NCBI RefSeq assembly: GCF_022810405.1
Contig: NZ_JALGQE010000019.1
Location: 18,366 to 82,365, forward strand
Direction of reading: 5' to 3'
DNA from: Rhodococcus sp. ARC_M5
GTDB lineage: Bacteria; Actinomycetota; Actinomycetes; Mycobacteriales; Mycobacteriaceae
DNA: 64,000 nt
The translations under genes and the position numbers were made by a program. How positions within the stretch are numbered: the stretch's first letter is position 1; every line of letters starts with the position of its first letter. Below the pieces are notes generated by a model, which saw only the letters and a program-made list of their open reading frames with translations, ran no database searches and was not told the DNA's origin. This document shows, in pieces, positions 16,700-26,124 of this stretch.

Positions 16700-17110
16700 G
16701 TCCTCCCCCGCGTTCTTTCGCCGTCATCTGGCGTGGGGAGAGTAGGCGGCGCACGGGAACGGCGTCCTGCCCCTGGGCCGGGAAGTTTTCAGCCGGAGGC
16801 GTCTGTGAAAAGTTTTCGGCGCCCGCAGGGCCGGAGCATCGCGGAGTCAGGGGTGGGTAAGGCGGGCCCGGGTGACGCAGACTCGCCGGCAGCCAGATGC
16901 CCGAAAGAACGATGCTCTTTCACGGTGCGGAGCGCAGCGGAGCTCCACTCAGGGGACACCGCAGGTGGCCGGCACCGCCGGCAGGCGGGATGCGGGACCG
17001 GCTCGCGACTTCGTCGGGTGTCCACCTTCCATCGGTGGAGCACTTCGGGTGATTGCGCGGGAGCGACGAGGCCCGACCACGCTCGTAGCCGCGGTAGCGC
17101 CCAAGATGCA
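16700..17110 (-). repeat. Dispersed intergenic repeat, copy 3
   Basis: Closest to copy 1 in layout: GCCGTCATCTGGCG, GGCGCACGGGAACG, AAGTTTTCAGCCGGAGGCG, a GCCAGATG block, GGTGCGGAGCGCAGCGGAG and GGCCGGCACCGCCGGCAGG in the same order. Non-coding, immediately upstream of the minus-strand gene starting at 16657. Confidence 0.7.
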
Positions 17111-17168
17111 TGCGGGGGCGGGCAACTTCTAGGTGTCCCCGCAGGCACAACGCGAAAACTATGGATAA

Positions 17169-17213
17169 AACTATACATAGTTCGTTGCACGACGGTCGAT
17201 AGTTTGCTACCTT
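17169..17213 (+). promoter_or_regulatory. Promoter and dyad operator of leaderless gene 17220
   Basis: TTGCAC (17185-17190), 17-nt spacer and TACCTT (17208-17213), with the ATG starting 6 nt later, so the mRNA probably begins at the start codon. A dyad AACTATACATAGTT (17169-17182) abuts the -35 box and could be a regulator site. Confidence 0.55.
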
Positions 17214-17219
17214 CTCGGC

Positions 17220-17729
17220 ATGACAACAAACGAAGACACAGTGGCAGTGTTCACCGGCAAGAGCCTCGACTCGATCCTGGGTGAGGGTGGGTCTCAGTCG
17301 TGGAAACTGGATGCAGCGCGAGCCAGGAAGTGCCAGTACGTGGTGTGCACGCAGAACGCACACAACGTCGAGGCGTACGCGGACGGCACCGAGGATCACG
17401 GCAGCGCCTTCTTGGTCGGGCGGATCTCTCGGATCGTTCCCGCAACGGCCGGCGACCCCGCCCGGTGGAAGATTCAGTTCAGCGAATTCGCCCGGGTCAA
17501 CGTCCCCGACGTGTGGACAGGTGACCGAAATCCGGTGCGGTACACCACGCTGGACGATCTGGGGATCGACCTGACCGATGCAAAGTTCGAGAAATTCGAC
17601 GATCAGTCCACGAGCACGCAAGCACCGACGACGGAGGTCGCCGCGTTGACGATCCGGGAAGCGAAGGCCGGTCTGGCGAAGACGTACGACGTCGATGTCG
17701 ACGCCATCGAGATCGTCATCCGCGGATAG
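17220..17729 (+). CDS. Hypothetical protein at the head of the defence island
   Basis: 169 aa, no firm family. The middle (GSAFLVGRISRIVPA, then RWKIQFSEFARVNVPDVW, then RNPVRYTT) has the strand-rich look of a PUA/EVE-like nucleic-acid reader, but that is only a resemblance. The C-terminus has a separate helical segment after a Thr/Ser linker. Good promoter, no Shine-Dalgarno, apparently leaderless. It precedes the HhH-GPD gene by 160 nt on the same strand. Confidence 0.6.
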   Translation: MTTNEDTVAVFTGKSLDSILGEGGSQSWKLDAARARKCQYVVCTQNAHNVEAYADGTEDHGSAFLVGRISRIVPATAGDPARWKIQFSEFARVNVPDVWTGDRNPVRYTTLDDLGIDLTDAKFEKFDDQSTSTQAPTTEVAALTIREAKAGLAKTYDVDVDAIEIVIRG

Positions 17730-17889
17730 TCGAACGTCTGCCTGACTGTCGCAGGCAGCACCGGAAGGTGTGTCGACTGCCACCCTCGCCCGTACGACGA
17801 ACTGTGGTCGTCGAGGACGAGTTCTGTGCAAATAGGTCGGCACCGGCCGGTAACGTCCGCTCTCATCGACCCAGAAGGGATCCACCGCA

Positions 17890-18531
17890 ATGGCGACGAC
17901 TGACGCAGGCGATATCGAGGTGCTCGTCGAGTACCTCACGGCTGAGATCACTGAGATGCACGCTGCCCCGGACGGATGGCCGGGGCATGTGGAACTGGCG
18001 TTGCTCGATGCGGTCCTGTCGATCAGAGCGGTCTACGGAGTCTCTGCCGACACGGGCGTACGCGGCGCGATCAAGCGGTACAAGGCCGAGTCCGGCAGGC
18101 AAAGTTGGGACGACCTCGGTGTACTGGGCGAAACCGACCCGCAGTGGATTCAGACGGTGCTCGGCAACAAGCAGAAGACCGGAGGTGTGCCGAAGGCTGA
18201 GGCGATCATCTCTGCTGCCGGCCGGCTCGCAGCGTCGGGCGCACGCCACGCATCCGAGATCGATCGGGACTCTGCAGCGCAGCGAGCCGCGTACTGCGGA
18301 ACTCGCGGCTTGGGCCCGGTGACGTGGGACTACTTCCTCATGCTGGTCGGCCACGACGGCGTCAAAGCCGACACTCTCGTGACTCGATTCGTGGTGGAGG
18401 CGTTGGGTCGCAGACTCGGGAGCGAAGAAGTCTCACGGCTGGTGACCGACGCTGCGAGGCGGATGGACATGCCGGTGTCGGCACTCGACCACTCGATCTG
18501 GCGGCACATGAGTAGACCTCGGAAGAGCTAG
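17890..18531 (+). CDS. HhH-GPD (endonuclease III-like) protein
   Basis: 213 aa. ATG at 17890 with AGAAGGGA 8 nt upstream. The helix-hairpin-helix region is recognisable: GTRGLGPVTWDYFLMLVGHDGVK with the following Asp (KADTLVTRFV), the position of the catalytic Asp in this superfamily. No Fe-S cluster cysteines at the C-terminus. Such solo proteins cleave or recognise modified or mismatched bases; beside a restriction-modification gene a DNA-targeting or repair role is reasonable inference. Confidence 0.7.
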   Translation: MATTDAGDIEVLVEYLTAEITEMHAAPDGWPGHVELALLDAVLSIRAVYGVSADTGVRGAIKRYKAESGRQSWDDLGVLGETDPQWIQTVLGNKQKTGGVPKAEAIISAAGRLAASGARHASEIDRDSAAQRAAYCGTRGLGPVTWDYFLMLVGHDGVKADTLVTRFVVEALGRRLGSEEVSRLVTDAARRMDMPVSALDHSIWRHMSRPRKS

Positions 18532-18612
18532 TTGCGTTCACCTGCCCGATCGAGGGAGAATTTTCATGGCCATCGATTCCGAGTTCATCGGCATCTCGAC
18601 CCATCGAGTGCG

Positions 18613-19281
18613 ATGCTGCACGACCACCACGGGACCCGGTATGCGTTCGACGTGGCCGAATGCTCGTCGATCGAGTTCACGAACCACTGCGACCCACTCG
18701 TGACAGCACCGAAGACTGGCGACGAGCCGTTCACACAGCAGGGGCAGTCGATCGGATCGGACCTTCGCCAGTTCTGGCGTTGGGCGTGCTCGGATCTCAT
18801 CGGTAACGCTCAACGCGGTGTTCTCGCCGAATACATTGTCGGACTCGCACTCGGATGCGTAGCCGATGGAGTCCGAGTGGAGTGGGATGCTTCTGATCTA
18901 CTGACCGAAGGGGGAATTCGCGTCGAGGTGAAATCGTCTGCGTACCTGCAAAGTTGGAAGCAGAAGAGGTTGTCGATGATCAGCTTCGGGATCCAGCCGA
19001 CGAACGGCTGGGACGCGACGACGAACACAATTGCCGCACAACGGAAGCGGCAGGCCGACGTATACGTCTTCTGTGTCTTCAAACAGACCGATCGGGCCAC
19101 CGCCGACCCGCTCGACCTAGACCAGTGGGACTTCTACGTGATGTCCACCCAGCGCCTCAACTCCACGTGCGGGGAGCAGAAGTCGATTGTGTTGAGCAGT
19201 CTGCTCTCGCATGATCCCGTCGAATGTTCGTTCTCCGGACTCGCCAGTGCTGTCCAGGCCGCGGCGCGCGAACAATCCTGA
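18613..19281 (+). CDS. PD-(D/E)XK-like nuclease, apparent frameshift at 5' end
   Basis: 222 aa from ATG 18613. The core LAEYIVGLAL, VRVEWDASDL and IRVEVKSSAYLQSW fits the E..D..ExK layout of restriction-endonuclease folds. The best ribosome-binding site (GAGGGAGAA) precedes an ATG at 18566 in another frame, which reads MAIDSEFIGISTHRV and joins this frame smoothly after CGT near 18645 if one T is restored (GPGMR then FDVAECSSIEF). So the gene may begin at 18566 and carry a 1-nt deletion or sequencing error. No ribosome-binding site supports 18613. Confidence 0.6.
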   Translation: MLHDHHGTRYAFDVAECSSIEFTNHCDPLVTAPKTGDEPFTQQGQSIGSDLRQFWRWACSDLIGNAQRGVLAEYIVGLALGCVADGVRVEWDASDLLTEGGIRVEVKSSAYLQSWKQKRLSMISFGIQPTNGWDATTNTIAAQRKRQADVYVFCVFKQTDRATADPLDLDQWDFYVMSTQRLNSTCGEQKSIVLSSLLSHDPVECSFSGLASAVQAAAREQS

Positions 19282-19498
19282 CTTCGACCGTGCAGGCTTC
19301 GCGGCGGCACACCCCTTTGCACTCGAGGATGCGACACCGGAGCTTTCCGCGTCTGCGGCTCTACCAGGGAGACCCTGCTGGGCCACGACCTCTTCAGTGA
19401 CCGAAACGCCGAAGAGTCCTCGTGGATGGCGGTTGTCGTCGATGTAAGCGGCATACTCGGTCTGATTGTCCCCGACGTTGAGGTGGTTTCGGTAGGTC

Positions 19499-22400
19499 AT
19501 GGCGAGTGTGCACGAGGTTATCGAAGCGTTCCGTGGTGAGCCGTCGAATTCGGAGCGGGGCACCAAGTTCGAGCAGCTGATGGTTCGATACTTCGAGCTC
19601 GATCCGACGCTGTCGCAGCAGTACGAGCAGGTGTGGCGGTGGATCGACTGGCCCGACCGTCAAGGTAAGGCCGACACCGGTATCGACCTGGTCGCCCGCG
19701 AACGCGACACCGGCGACTACGCCGCGATCCAGTGCAAGTTCTACGAACCGACCACCACGTTGAGCAAAGGCGATCTCGACTCGTTTTTCACCGCCTCGGG
19801 ACAAACATTTCCCACCGCCGATGGGGATCGGTCGTTCACCAACCGCGTGATCATCTCCACCACCGACCGGTGGGGAAAGAACGCCGAAGACGCGATCAAT
19901 CACCAGACCATCCCTGTCCAACGGATCGGTCTGGCCGAGATCGCCGAGGCCCCGATCGACTGGGACATCGCATGGCCGCAGGGTGAGCTGACGGTCGAGT
20001 TGAGTGAAGCGGTCCGCAACGAGCCCCGCCCGCACCAGGTCGAGGCGATCGACGCGGTCTTCGCCGGGTTCTCCGCCGGCAACGACCGCGGGAAACTGAT
20101 CATGGCCTGCGGAACGGGAAAGACGTTCACCGCTCTGAAGATCGCCGAACGCACGGCTGCCGAGGCCGGCGGCAGTGCACGCATCTTGTTCGCGGTCCCT
20201 TCCATCTCCTTGCTTTCGCAGACACTTCGAGAGTGGACCGCTCAAACCCAGCTCGACATTCGCGCGTTCGCGGTGTGCTCGGATTCGAAGGTCTCCCGCT
20301 CCGCCGAGGACTACAGCACCGTCGACGTCGCGATCCCGGTGACCACCGACCCCGACACCCTCGCATCGCACATGGCGCACCGGAAACGCTCCAAAGGACT
20401 GACCGTGGTGTTCACCACCTACCAGTCCCTGCCGACGGTCGCTGCGGCGCAAGGCATGGGGGTGGATGCGTTCGATCTGGTGATCTGCGACGAAGCACAC
20501 CGCACCACCGGTGTCACCGTCGCCGGTGCGGACGAATCGAACTTCGTCCGCGTCCACGACGCCGAGTTCCTGAAAGCGTCACGGCGGCTGTACATGACGG
20601 CAACGCCGCGGATCTTCGACGACGCAGTCAAGGAGAAGGCCGCCGACCACTCGGCCGAGTTGTCGTCCATGGACGATGTCGACATCTTCGGGCCGGAGCT
20701 GCACCGATTGTCCTTCGGTGACGCTGTCGAGCGCGGGCTGCTCACCGACTACAAGGTCATCGTGCTCACTGTCGACGAGGACCTCGTTGCGGCCCCTATG
20801 CAGAAACAGCTCGCCGGGAACTTCGCCGAACTCCAACTCGACGACGCCTCCAAGATCGTCGGCTGCTGGAACGGTCTCGCGAAACGTGCCGGCCGCTCCC
20901 CCGACGGAGACGGGTTCGCGATCGGCGCACCCCCGATGAAACGGGCCGTCGCGTTCGCCAAGGACATCGCCGCCTCCAAGCAGGTCGCCGAAGTGTTCCC
21001 CGACGTCGTCGCCGCCTACCGCGCCCTCCTCGACGAGAACGAGAACGACGGCGAACAGGTCGACGCCACCAACCGAGACCTCGTCGTCTCCGCACGACAC
21101 GTCGACGGAACTTTCAACGCTCTCAAGCGCAACGAGCAACTGTCCTGGCTCAAAGCGCCCATCCCCGAGGGTGAATGCCGCATCCTGTCCAATGCACGCT
21201 GCCTGTCCGAGGGCGTCGACGTCCCTGCCCTCGATGCCGTGTTGTTCCTGCACCCCCGCAACTCCGTCGTCGACGTCGTCCAATCCGTAGGCCGCGTCAT
21301 GCGCCTCTCCCCCGGCAAGGACTACGGGTACATCATCCTGCCCGTCGCCGTGCCCGCCGGAGTGTCACCGTCGCAGGCGTTGGCGGACAATCGCCGCTTC
21401 AAGGTGGTGTGGCAGGTTCTCAACGCCCTACGGGCGCATGATGATCGGTTCAACGCGATGGTCAACTCCATCGCCCTCAACGCCACCACCAAACAAGCCA
21501 AAGCCGGCCAGGGGAACGATCGACTTCTCGGCGGCCACATCGGCCCCACCACCGACTCCGACGAAACGATCGGCGACGGACACCCCACCCCGGACACAGA
21601 TCCGAAGCCGCACAACGGCGAAGGTCGGAGCGGCGGGGTGGCGTCACAGATGGCGTTGTTCGCACTCTCGGAGTGGCAGGAAGCGATTTACGCCCGCATC
21701 GTCGACAAGGTCGGCACCCGCGTCTACTGGGAACAATGGGCCGCCGACGTCGCCGACATCGCCGCCGCCCAGATCGCCCGCATCAACGCCCTCCTCACCG
21801 GTGCATCCTCCCAAGTGACGGAGCAGTTCGAGAGGTTCCTCACCGGACTACGTGACAACCTCAACGACTCCATCAGCCGCGACGACGCAATCAGCATGCT
21901 CAGCCAACACCTCATCACCAAGCCAGTGTTCGATGCCCTGTTCGCCGGCCACGACTTCGCCGCGCACAACCCCGTCTCGATTGTCATGCAACAGATGCTC
22001 GACACCCTCGGCGACGCCAACCTCGAATCGGAGACCACCGGTCTCGACTCGTTCTACAACTCCGTCCGCATACGAGCCTCCGAAGTGACCAGCGCCGAAG
22101 GCAAACAGCAGGTCATCGCCGAGTTGTACGAACGGTTCTTCCGCGTCGCGTTCAAGAAGCAGTCCGATGCGCTGGGCATCGTCTACACACCCGTGGAGAT
22201 CATCGACTTCATCCTCCGGGCCGCAGACCACGTCTCGAAGGAGCATTTCGGCAAGGGCCTCACCGACACCGGCGTCCATATCCTCGACCCGTTCACAGGC
22301 ACCGGCACTTTCCTCACTCGGCTCCTGCAATCCGGGCTGATCCTCCCCGACGACCTCTCGCGTAAATACCGGGACGAGCTGCACGCCAACGAGATCATGC

Positions 22401-24475
22401 TTCTCGCGTACTACATCGCCGCGGTCAACATCGAGACCACCTACCACGCTCTTACTACGCCCAGCGGCGAAGAGGGACAGTACGAGTCGTTCGAGGGAAT
22501 CGTCCTCACCGACACGTTCCAGATCTCCGAAGACGGCGACACGATGGACGCAATCATGTTCCCGCAGAACAACGATCGCATCATCCGCCAGCAGAGTGTG
22601 CCGATCAACGTCATCGTCGGTAACCCGCCGTACTCTGTCGGGCAGGACAGCGCCAACGACAACAACGCCAACCTCAGCTACCCCACTCTCGACGCCCGTA
22701 TCGCAGCGACTTACGCCGCGCGGTCGACAGGAACGAACAAGAACAGCCTCTACGACTCTTACTACCGCGCTTTTCGGTGGGCCACCGACCGCGTCGGCGA
22801 CACCGGCATCGTCGCGTTCGTTTCCAACGGCGGTTGGATCAACTCGAATAGTGGCGATGGTGTCCGTTTGAGCTTTGCCGACGAACTCGCCCACCTGTGG
22901 ATCTACAACCTACGCGGGAACGCCCGTACAGCCGGCGAACTTCGACGGAAGGAAAGCGGCAACGTCTTCGGCTCCGGTAGCAAGACCACCATCGCAATTT
23001 TCGTTGGGGTCAAAGATGTCGCACATACAGGAGCGACGCAGATTCACTATCGCGATATCGGCGACTACCTCGACCGGGAACAGAAACTGGGCCTGGTCGC
23101 ATCCAACAACATCGACGCACTCGAATGGGACACCATCACCCCGAACGCCAGCGGCGACTGGATCAGCCAACGCGACACCACCTTCGGCACCTGGCCGGCC
23201 ATCGGCGATCGACATCAGTCACCGGGTACCCATGTTTTCGCGCGGTACTCGGCCGGCCTTCAAACCAATCGCGATGCGTGGGTGGACAACTACTCGCGCG
23301 CCGACCTCGAGCAGAACGTCCGTCGGCTTATCGTCAACTACAACGCGCAGCTCGCGCCGTTTGCAGCGTTCTGCGCCAGTCACAGCATCACGAGCCCACG
23401 CGAAGCAGACGTCACAACGTTCCTCGGTTCTACCCCCGCCGCAGCGGCGGGTGATCACATCAAATGGTCACGCAGCTTACGCACCCATCTAGCCCGCGGC
23501 CGCACGATTAAGCTGAGCGAGCACGGCTTCCGCGCATCGAGCTACAGGCCGTTCAACCGACAGAACACCTACTTCGACCAATATCTGAACCACGAGCGGT
23601 CGCAGCTCCCGTCGATGTTCCCGACAACCCACCACGACAACTACGGCTTCTATGCAATTGGGGTGGGGGCAACGGCAGACTTCTCACTTTTGGCGACAAG
23701 CGGGATTCCTGACGTTCAGTTGCTAGGCGCAGGACAGAATGGTCAATATTTTCCTCGTTTTACCTTCGAAAAGGTTCAAGCTGCCGACGCAGGTGGGTTC
23801 GACTTCGGCTCCACAGCTTCCGATCTCGGTGCCGACGAGTGGGGATATCGACGAATAGACAACATCACCGGCGAAATCCTGTCGGTGTACCAGGCTGCGC
23901 TCGGCAAACCCGTTACGAAGGATCAGATCTTTTGGTCGGTGTACGGGCAACTGCACGTCCCGGCCTATCGGAACACGTACGCGGCGGATCTGAAGAAGAT
24001 GCTTCCCCACATCCCTCCCCCTGAAAGCTTGCAACGCTTCACCCAGCTCGCCGACGCCGGCGAGCAGCTCGGTGATCTTCATATGCAATACGAGGACGTC
24101 GCTCCCCACCCACTCGTAGTCGAGGTGAAAGCCGGTGTCGACGAACACGATCGCGAGACGTGGCGGGTACAGAAAATGAAGTGGCGCAGCAAGTCCGACC
24201 ACACCGCCATTGTCTACAACTCGAAGGTGACTATCACCGGCATTCCATCCGAAGCCGAGGAGTATGTGCTCGGGTCGAGGTCAGCGCTGGCATGGGTCAT
24301 AGACCGTTACCAGGTCAAAACCGATAAGCCTTCGGGCATCGTGAGCGATCCGAACCTGTGGTGCGACGAACACAACGACCCGACGTATATCGTCGAGCTG
24401 ATCAAAAAAGTCACCACCGTCGCCGTCGAAACGATGCGCATAGTTCGCGAACTCGACATATGGAAGGCCGCTTGA
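19499..24475 (+). CDS. Type ISP restriction-modification enzyme (nuclease-helicase-methyltransferase)
   Basis: 1,658 aa. Domains in order: Mrr-like PD-(D/E)XK nuclease (about 1-110; GID at 60-62, QCK at 77-79); SF2 helicase (Walker A GTGKT about 205, DEAH about 330, motif VI SVGRVMR about 594); helical spacer; gamma-type N6-adenine methyltransferase (motif I DPFTGTGTF about 930, motif IV NPPY about 1041); C-terminal target recognition region. This is the architecture of single-chain ISP enzymes such as LlaGI/LlaBIII, which methylate one strand and cleave after translocation and collision. All key motifs look intact. It is followed, with 1-nt overlap, by a GIY-YIG gene. Confidence 0.93.
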   Translation: MASVHEVIEAFRGEPSNSERGTKFEQLMVRYFELDPTLSQQYEQVWRWIDWPDRQGKADTGIDLVARERDTGDYAAIQCKFYEPTTTLSKGDLDSFFTASGQTFPTADGDRSFTNRVIISTTDRWGKNAEDAINHQTIPVQRIGLAEIAEAPIDWDIAWPQGELTVELSEAVRNEPRPHQVEAIDAVFAGFSAGNDRGKLIMACGTGKTFTALKIAERTAAEAGGSARILFAVPSISLLSQTLREWTAQTQLDIRAFAVCSDSKVSRSAEDYSTVDVAIPVTTDPDTLASHMAHRKRSKGLTVVFTTYQSLPTVAAAQGMGVDAFDLVICDEAHRTTGVTVAGADESNFVRVHDAEFLKASRRLYMTATPRIFDDAVKEKAADHSAELSSMDDVDIFGPELHRLSFGDAVERGLLTDYKVIVLTVDEDLVAAPMQKQLAGNFAELQLDDASKIVGCWNGLAKRAGRSPDGDGFAIGAPPMKRAVAFAKDIAASKQVAEVFPDVVAAYRALLDENENDGEQVDATNRDLVVSARHVDGTFNALKRNEQLSWLKAPIPEGECRILSNARCLSEGVDVPALDAVLFLHPRNSVVDVVQSVGRVMRLSPGKDYGYIILPVAVPAGVSPSQALADNRRFKVVWQVLNALRAHDDRFNAMVNSIALNATTKQAKAGQGNDRLLGGHIGPTTDSDETIGDGHPTPDTDPKPHNGEGRSGGVASQMALFALSEWQEAIYARIVDKVGTRVYWEQWAADVADIAAAQIARINALLTGASSQVTEQFERFLTGLRDNLNDSISRDDAISMLSQHLITKPVFDALFAGHDFAAHNPVSIVMQQMLDTLGDANLESETTGLDSFYNSVRIRASEVTSAEGKQQVIAELYERFFRVAFKKQSDALGIVYTPVEIIDFILRAADHVSKEHFGKGLTDTGVHILDPFTGTGTFLTRLLQSGLILPDDLSRKYRDELHANEIMLLAYYIAAVNIETTYHALTTPSGEEGQYESFEGIVLTDTFQISEDGDTMDAIMFPQNNDRIIRQQSVPINVIVGNPPYSVGQDSANDNNANLSYPTLDARIAATYAARSTGTNKNSLYDSYYRAFRWATDRVGDTGIVAFVSNGGWINSNSGDGVRLSFADELAHLWIYNLRGNARTAGELRRKESGNVFGSGSKTTIAIFVGVKDVAHTGATQIHYRDIGDYLDREQKLGLVASNNIDALEWDTITPNASGDWISQRDTTFGTWPAIGDRHQSPGTHVFARYSAGLQTNRDAWVDNYSRADLEQNVRRLIVNYNAQLAPFAAFCASHSITSPREADVTTFLGSTPAAAAGDHIKWSRSLRTHLARGRTIKLSEHGFRASSYRPFNRQNTYFDQYLNHERSQLPSMFPTTHHDNYGFYAIGVGATADFSLLATSGIPDVQLLGAGQNGQYFPRFTFEKVQAADAGGFDFGSTASDLGADEWGYRRIDNITGEILSVYQAALGKPVTKDQIFWSVYGQLHVPAYRNTYAADLKKMLPHIPPPESLQRFTQLADAGEQLGDLHMQYEDVAPHPLVVEVKAGVDEHDRETWRVQKMKWRSKSDHTAIVYNSKVTITGIPSEAEEYVLGSRSALAWVIDRYQVKTDKPSGIVSDPNLWCDEHNDPTYIVELIKKVTTVAVETMRIVRELDIWKAA

Positions 24476-25407
24476 TGGTCCGGGCTCAGACCATCCAGAT
24501 CTTTCTACCGGGTGGGGATCCCGCCGGTATTCGGGTCGCGAGCCTGACCACCAGGACTGTCCGGGTCTTCGACATCCCGCGATCGCTGCTGAGCGAGTTT
24601 GCGAAGCTACCGGCGTCGACGCAGGTCGGGGTGTATTACCTGTTCGGAGGTAGCGAAGACGAACGGACCGCATACATCGGCCAGACTGGGAACGTCGGTA
24701 AACGCCTGGGTGAGCACGGCGAGAAGAACTGGACCCGCGCGATGGTTGCAGTGTCGTTGACCAATGAATGGACGACCACGCACGTCTCCTACCTGGAGTG
24801 GTTGTCGATCCGAACCGCTCAACGCGCAGATCGGTACACGCTGACCAACGTCAACGATGCGAGCAACCCGTTCACACCAGCACCGCTTGAGGCGGATTGC
24901 CACGAGTTTCTGGACACGATCTCCGTCCTGCTGACCACCCTTGGCGCACCGATCCTCGATTCGATTCGTCCAACGAAGGGTGAATCCAGAGCAGGTGAAG
25001 AATCGCCAAACCAGCCTCTCTTCTTCCGTGAGTCCGGATGCGATGCGCAGGGGTACTTGACTTCCGAAGGCATTGTCGTGCAACGAGGTTCCCGTGGCCG
25101 ACCGGATCTACGTGGCTCAGCTACCGAGCGCGTCAGGACCACCCGCGAGTCTCTAATCACCAGCGGCCGCGCGTCGATCGAAGATGACGCTTTCATATTT
25201 CGCGACGACGAGCTCTTCGACAGTCCATCCGCCGCCGGCGCAGTGCTCGTCGGTGGAAGCAACAATGGACGCATCAGCTGGAAGAACGAAGCCGGCGAAG
25301 ATCTGAACGTGCTCGAGGCCCGTGAGCTTGCCAGCGCTCAGGCGCAACGCGAGGCGTCACCGGCGAGTGATTCGGTCGAGGTCGGAGCGGGAGTGTCAAC
25401 CGCGTAG
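24475..25407 (+). CDS. GIY-YIG nuclease family protein with DUF4357-like C-terminus
   Basis: 310 aa; ATG 24475 shares one base with the preceding stop (TGATG). GIY-YIG domain at about 50-130: GVYYLFGG, AYIGQTGNVGKRL (catalytic Arg about 77) and SYLEWL (metal Glu). The C-terminus (FDSPSAAGAVLVGGSNNGR) resembles DUF4357. Such proteins often accompany restriction-modification operons and may act as accessory nucleases. Tight coupling to the ISP gene implies a joint role. Confidence 0.85.
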   Translation: MVRAQTIQIFLPGGDPAGIRVASLTTRTVRVFDIPRSLLSEFAKLPASTQVGVYYLFGGSEDERTAYIGQTGNVGKRLGEHGEKNWTRAMVAVSLTNEWTTTHVSYLEWLSIRTAQRADRYTLTNVNDASNPFTPAPLEADCHEFLDTISVLLTTLGAPILDSIRPTKGESRAGEESPNQPLFFRESGCDAQGYLTSEGIVVQRGSRGRPDLRGSATERVRTTRESLITSGRASIEDDAFIFRDDELFDSPSAAGAVLVGGSNNGRISWKNEAGEDLNVLEARELASAQAQREASPASDSVEVGAGVSTA

Positions 25408-25420
25408 TTCCCCCTCAGCT

Positions 25421-25993
25421 CTAGGATTGCGCAAAATGGCGGTACAGGGTTCGCCGACTTACTCCAAGGATTTCAGCTATGTCGCCGATAGTGCTGCCCT
25501 GGTTGCGCATTCGGGTGGCTTCACGCTTCTTGGCAGTCGACAGTGCAGGTGGCCGACCACCGATCTTGCCGCGTTCGCGCGCGGCGGCTAGGCCAGCGTT
25601 CGTGCGTTCGCGGAGCAGCTGCCGCTCAAACGAGGCGAGGGCACCGAAGATGTGAAAGATGAGTTCACCTCCGGCGGTAGCAGTGTCGATCTGTTCGGTG
25701 ACCGATGCGAACCCCACTCCCCTGGATTTCAGCTCGGTCACGAGTTCGATCAAGTGCGGGAGGTTGCGACCGAGCCGGTCGAGCCTCCACACGCACAAGG
25801 TGTCTCCGGGCAATAGGGTGCCCAGGAGCTCGTCGAGCGCGGGCCTTGTGGTCGTGGACCCACTCGCAGTGTCGACGAAGAGCCGTTCACACCCAAACGC
25901 GGTTAGAGCGTCGCTCTGTAGCGCGGGTGTCTGATCGGTGGTCGAAACCCTGGCGTATCCGTATTTGTGTCCCACAGGGCGAGAGACTGCCAC
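25421..25993 (-). CDS. Serine resolvase/invertase (plasmid resolvase)
   Basis: 190 aa. Catalytic Ser17 in YGYARVSTTDQ, active-site Arg in WRLDRLGRN, long E helix, and C-terminal Hin-type HTH (GDIAEILGVSRRTLYRHF). Start is a GTG at 25993 with no clear ribosome-binding site. The region upstream (25998-26073) contains TGTCAG-type repeats that continue at 33193-33235 beyond the inserted transposon. Near par and rep genes, it probably resolves plasmid multimers. Confidence 0.88.
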   Translation of the reverse strand: MAVSRPVGHKYGYARVSTTDQTPALQSDALTAFGCERLFVDTASGSTTTRPALDELLGTLLPGDTLCVWRLDRLGRNLPHLIELVTELKSRGVGFASVTEQIDTATAGGELIFHIFGALASFERQLLRERTNAGLAAARERGKIGGRPPALSTAKKREATRMRNQGSTIGDIAEILGVSRRTLYRHFAQS

Positions 25994-25997
25994 AACT

Positions 25998-26073
25998 CAC
26001 TGACACAGGGGGTTCTGACACGATCGGTTTAGCTCACGTTTTTGGCACGACATTCGGACTGGTCGCCTCCGCA
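25998..26073. other. Left part of a split res-like site
   Basis: Upstream of the resolvase start: CTGACACAGGG and GTTCTGACACGATCGG, sharing the CGATCGT.TC core with the perfect palindrome at 33210-33235. Without the 7.1-kb insertion and one copy of its target duplication the two parts would be about 90 nt apart, a normal res length. Confidence 0.5.
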
Positions 26074-26124
26074 CCGGATGTCAGTTTCAGAAGACGACTG
26101 CATTGTTTCAGAAGTGGACTGCAC
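26074..26124 (+). repeat. Target duplication and left inverted repeat of Tn402-like element
   Basis: CCGGA (26074-26078) is one copy of the target duplication. The 25-nt left repeat (26079-26103) begins TGTCAGTTTCAGAAGACGAC and ends TGCAT. A 19-nt internal repeat (TTTCAGAAGTGGACTGCAC, 26106-26124) follows, as in Tn402/Tn5053 ends, where the transposase binds several such repeats. As I recall the integron/Tn402 IRi sequence, all but two of the 25 positions agree. Confidence 0.9.

Noticed and set aside
18532..18612. Extension of the nuclease gene to 18532
   Set aside because: Starts right after the upstream stop on TTG with Arg/His-rich sequence; the frameshift reading from ATG 18566 explains the region better.
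19283..19500. Minus-strand frame beginning MTYRNHLNVGDNQTEYAAYI
   Set aside because: Looks protein-like at first, but its ATG overlaps the start codon of the ISP gene, it has no ribosome-binding site and it runs into the 3' end of the nuclease gene. Possibly a gene remnant.
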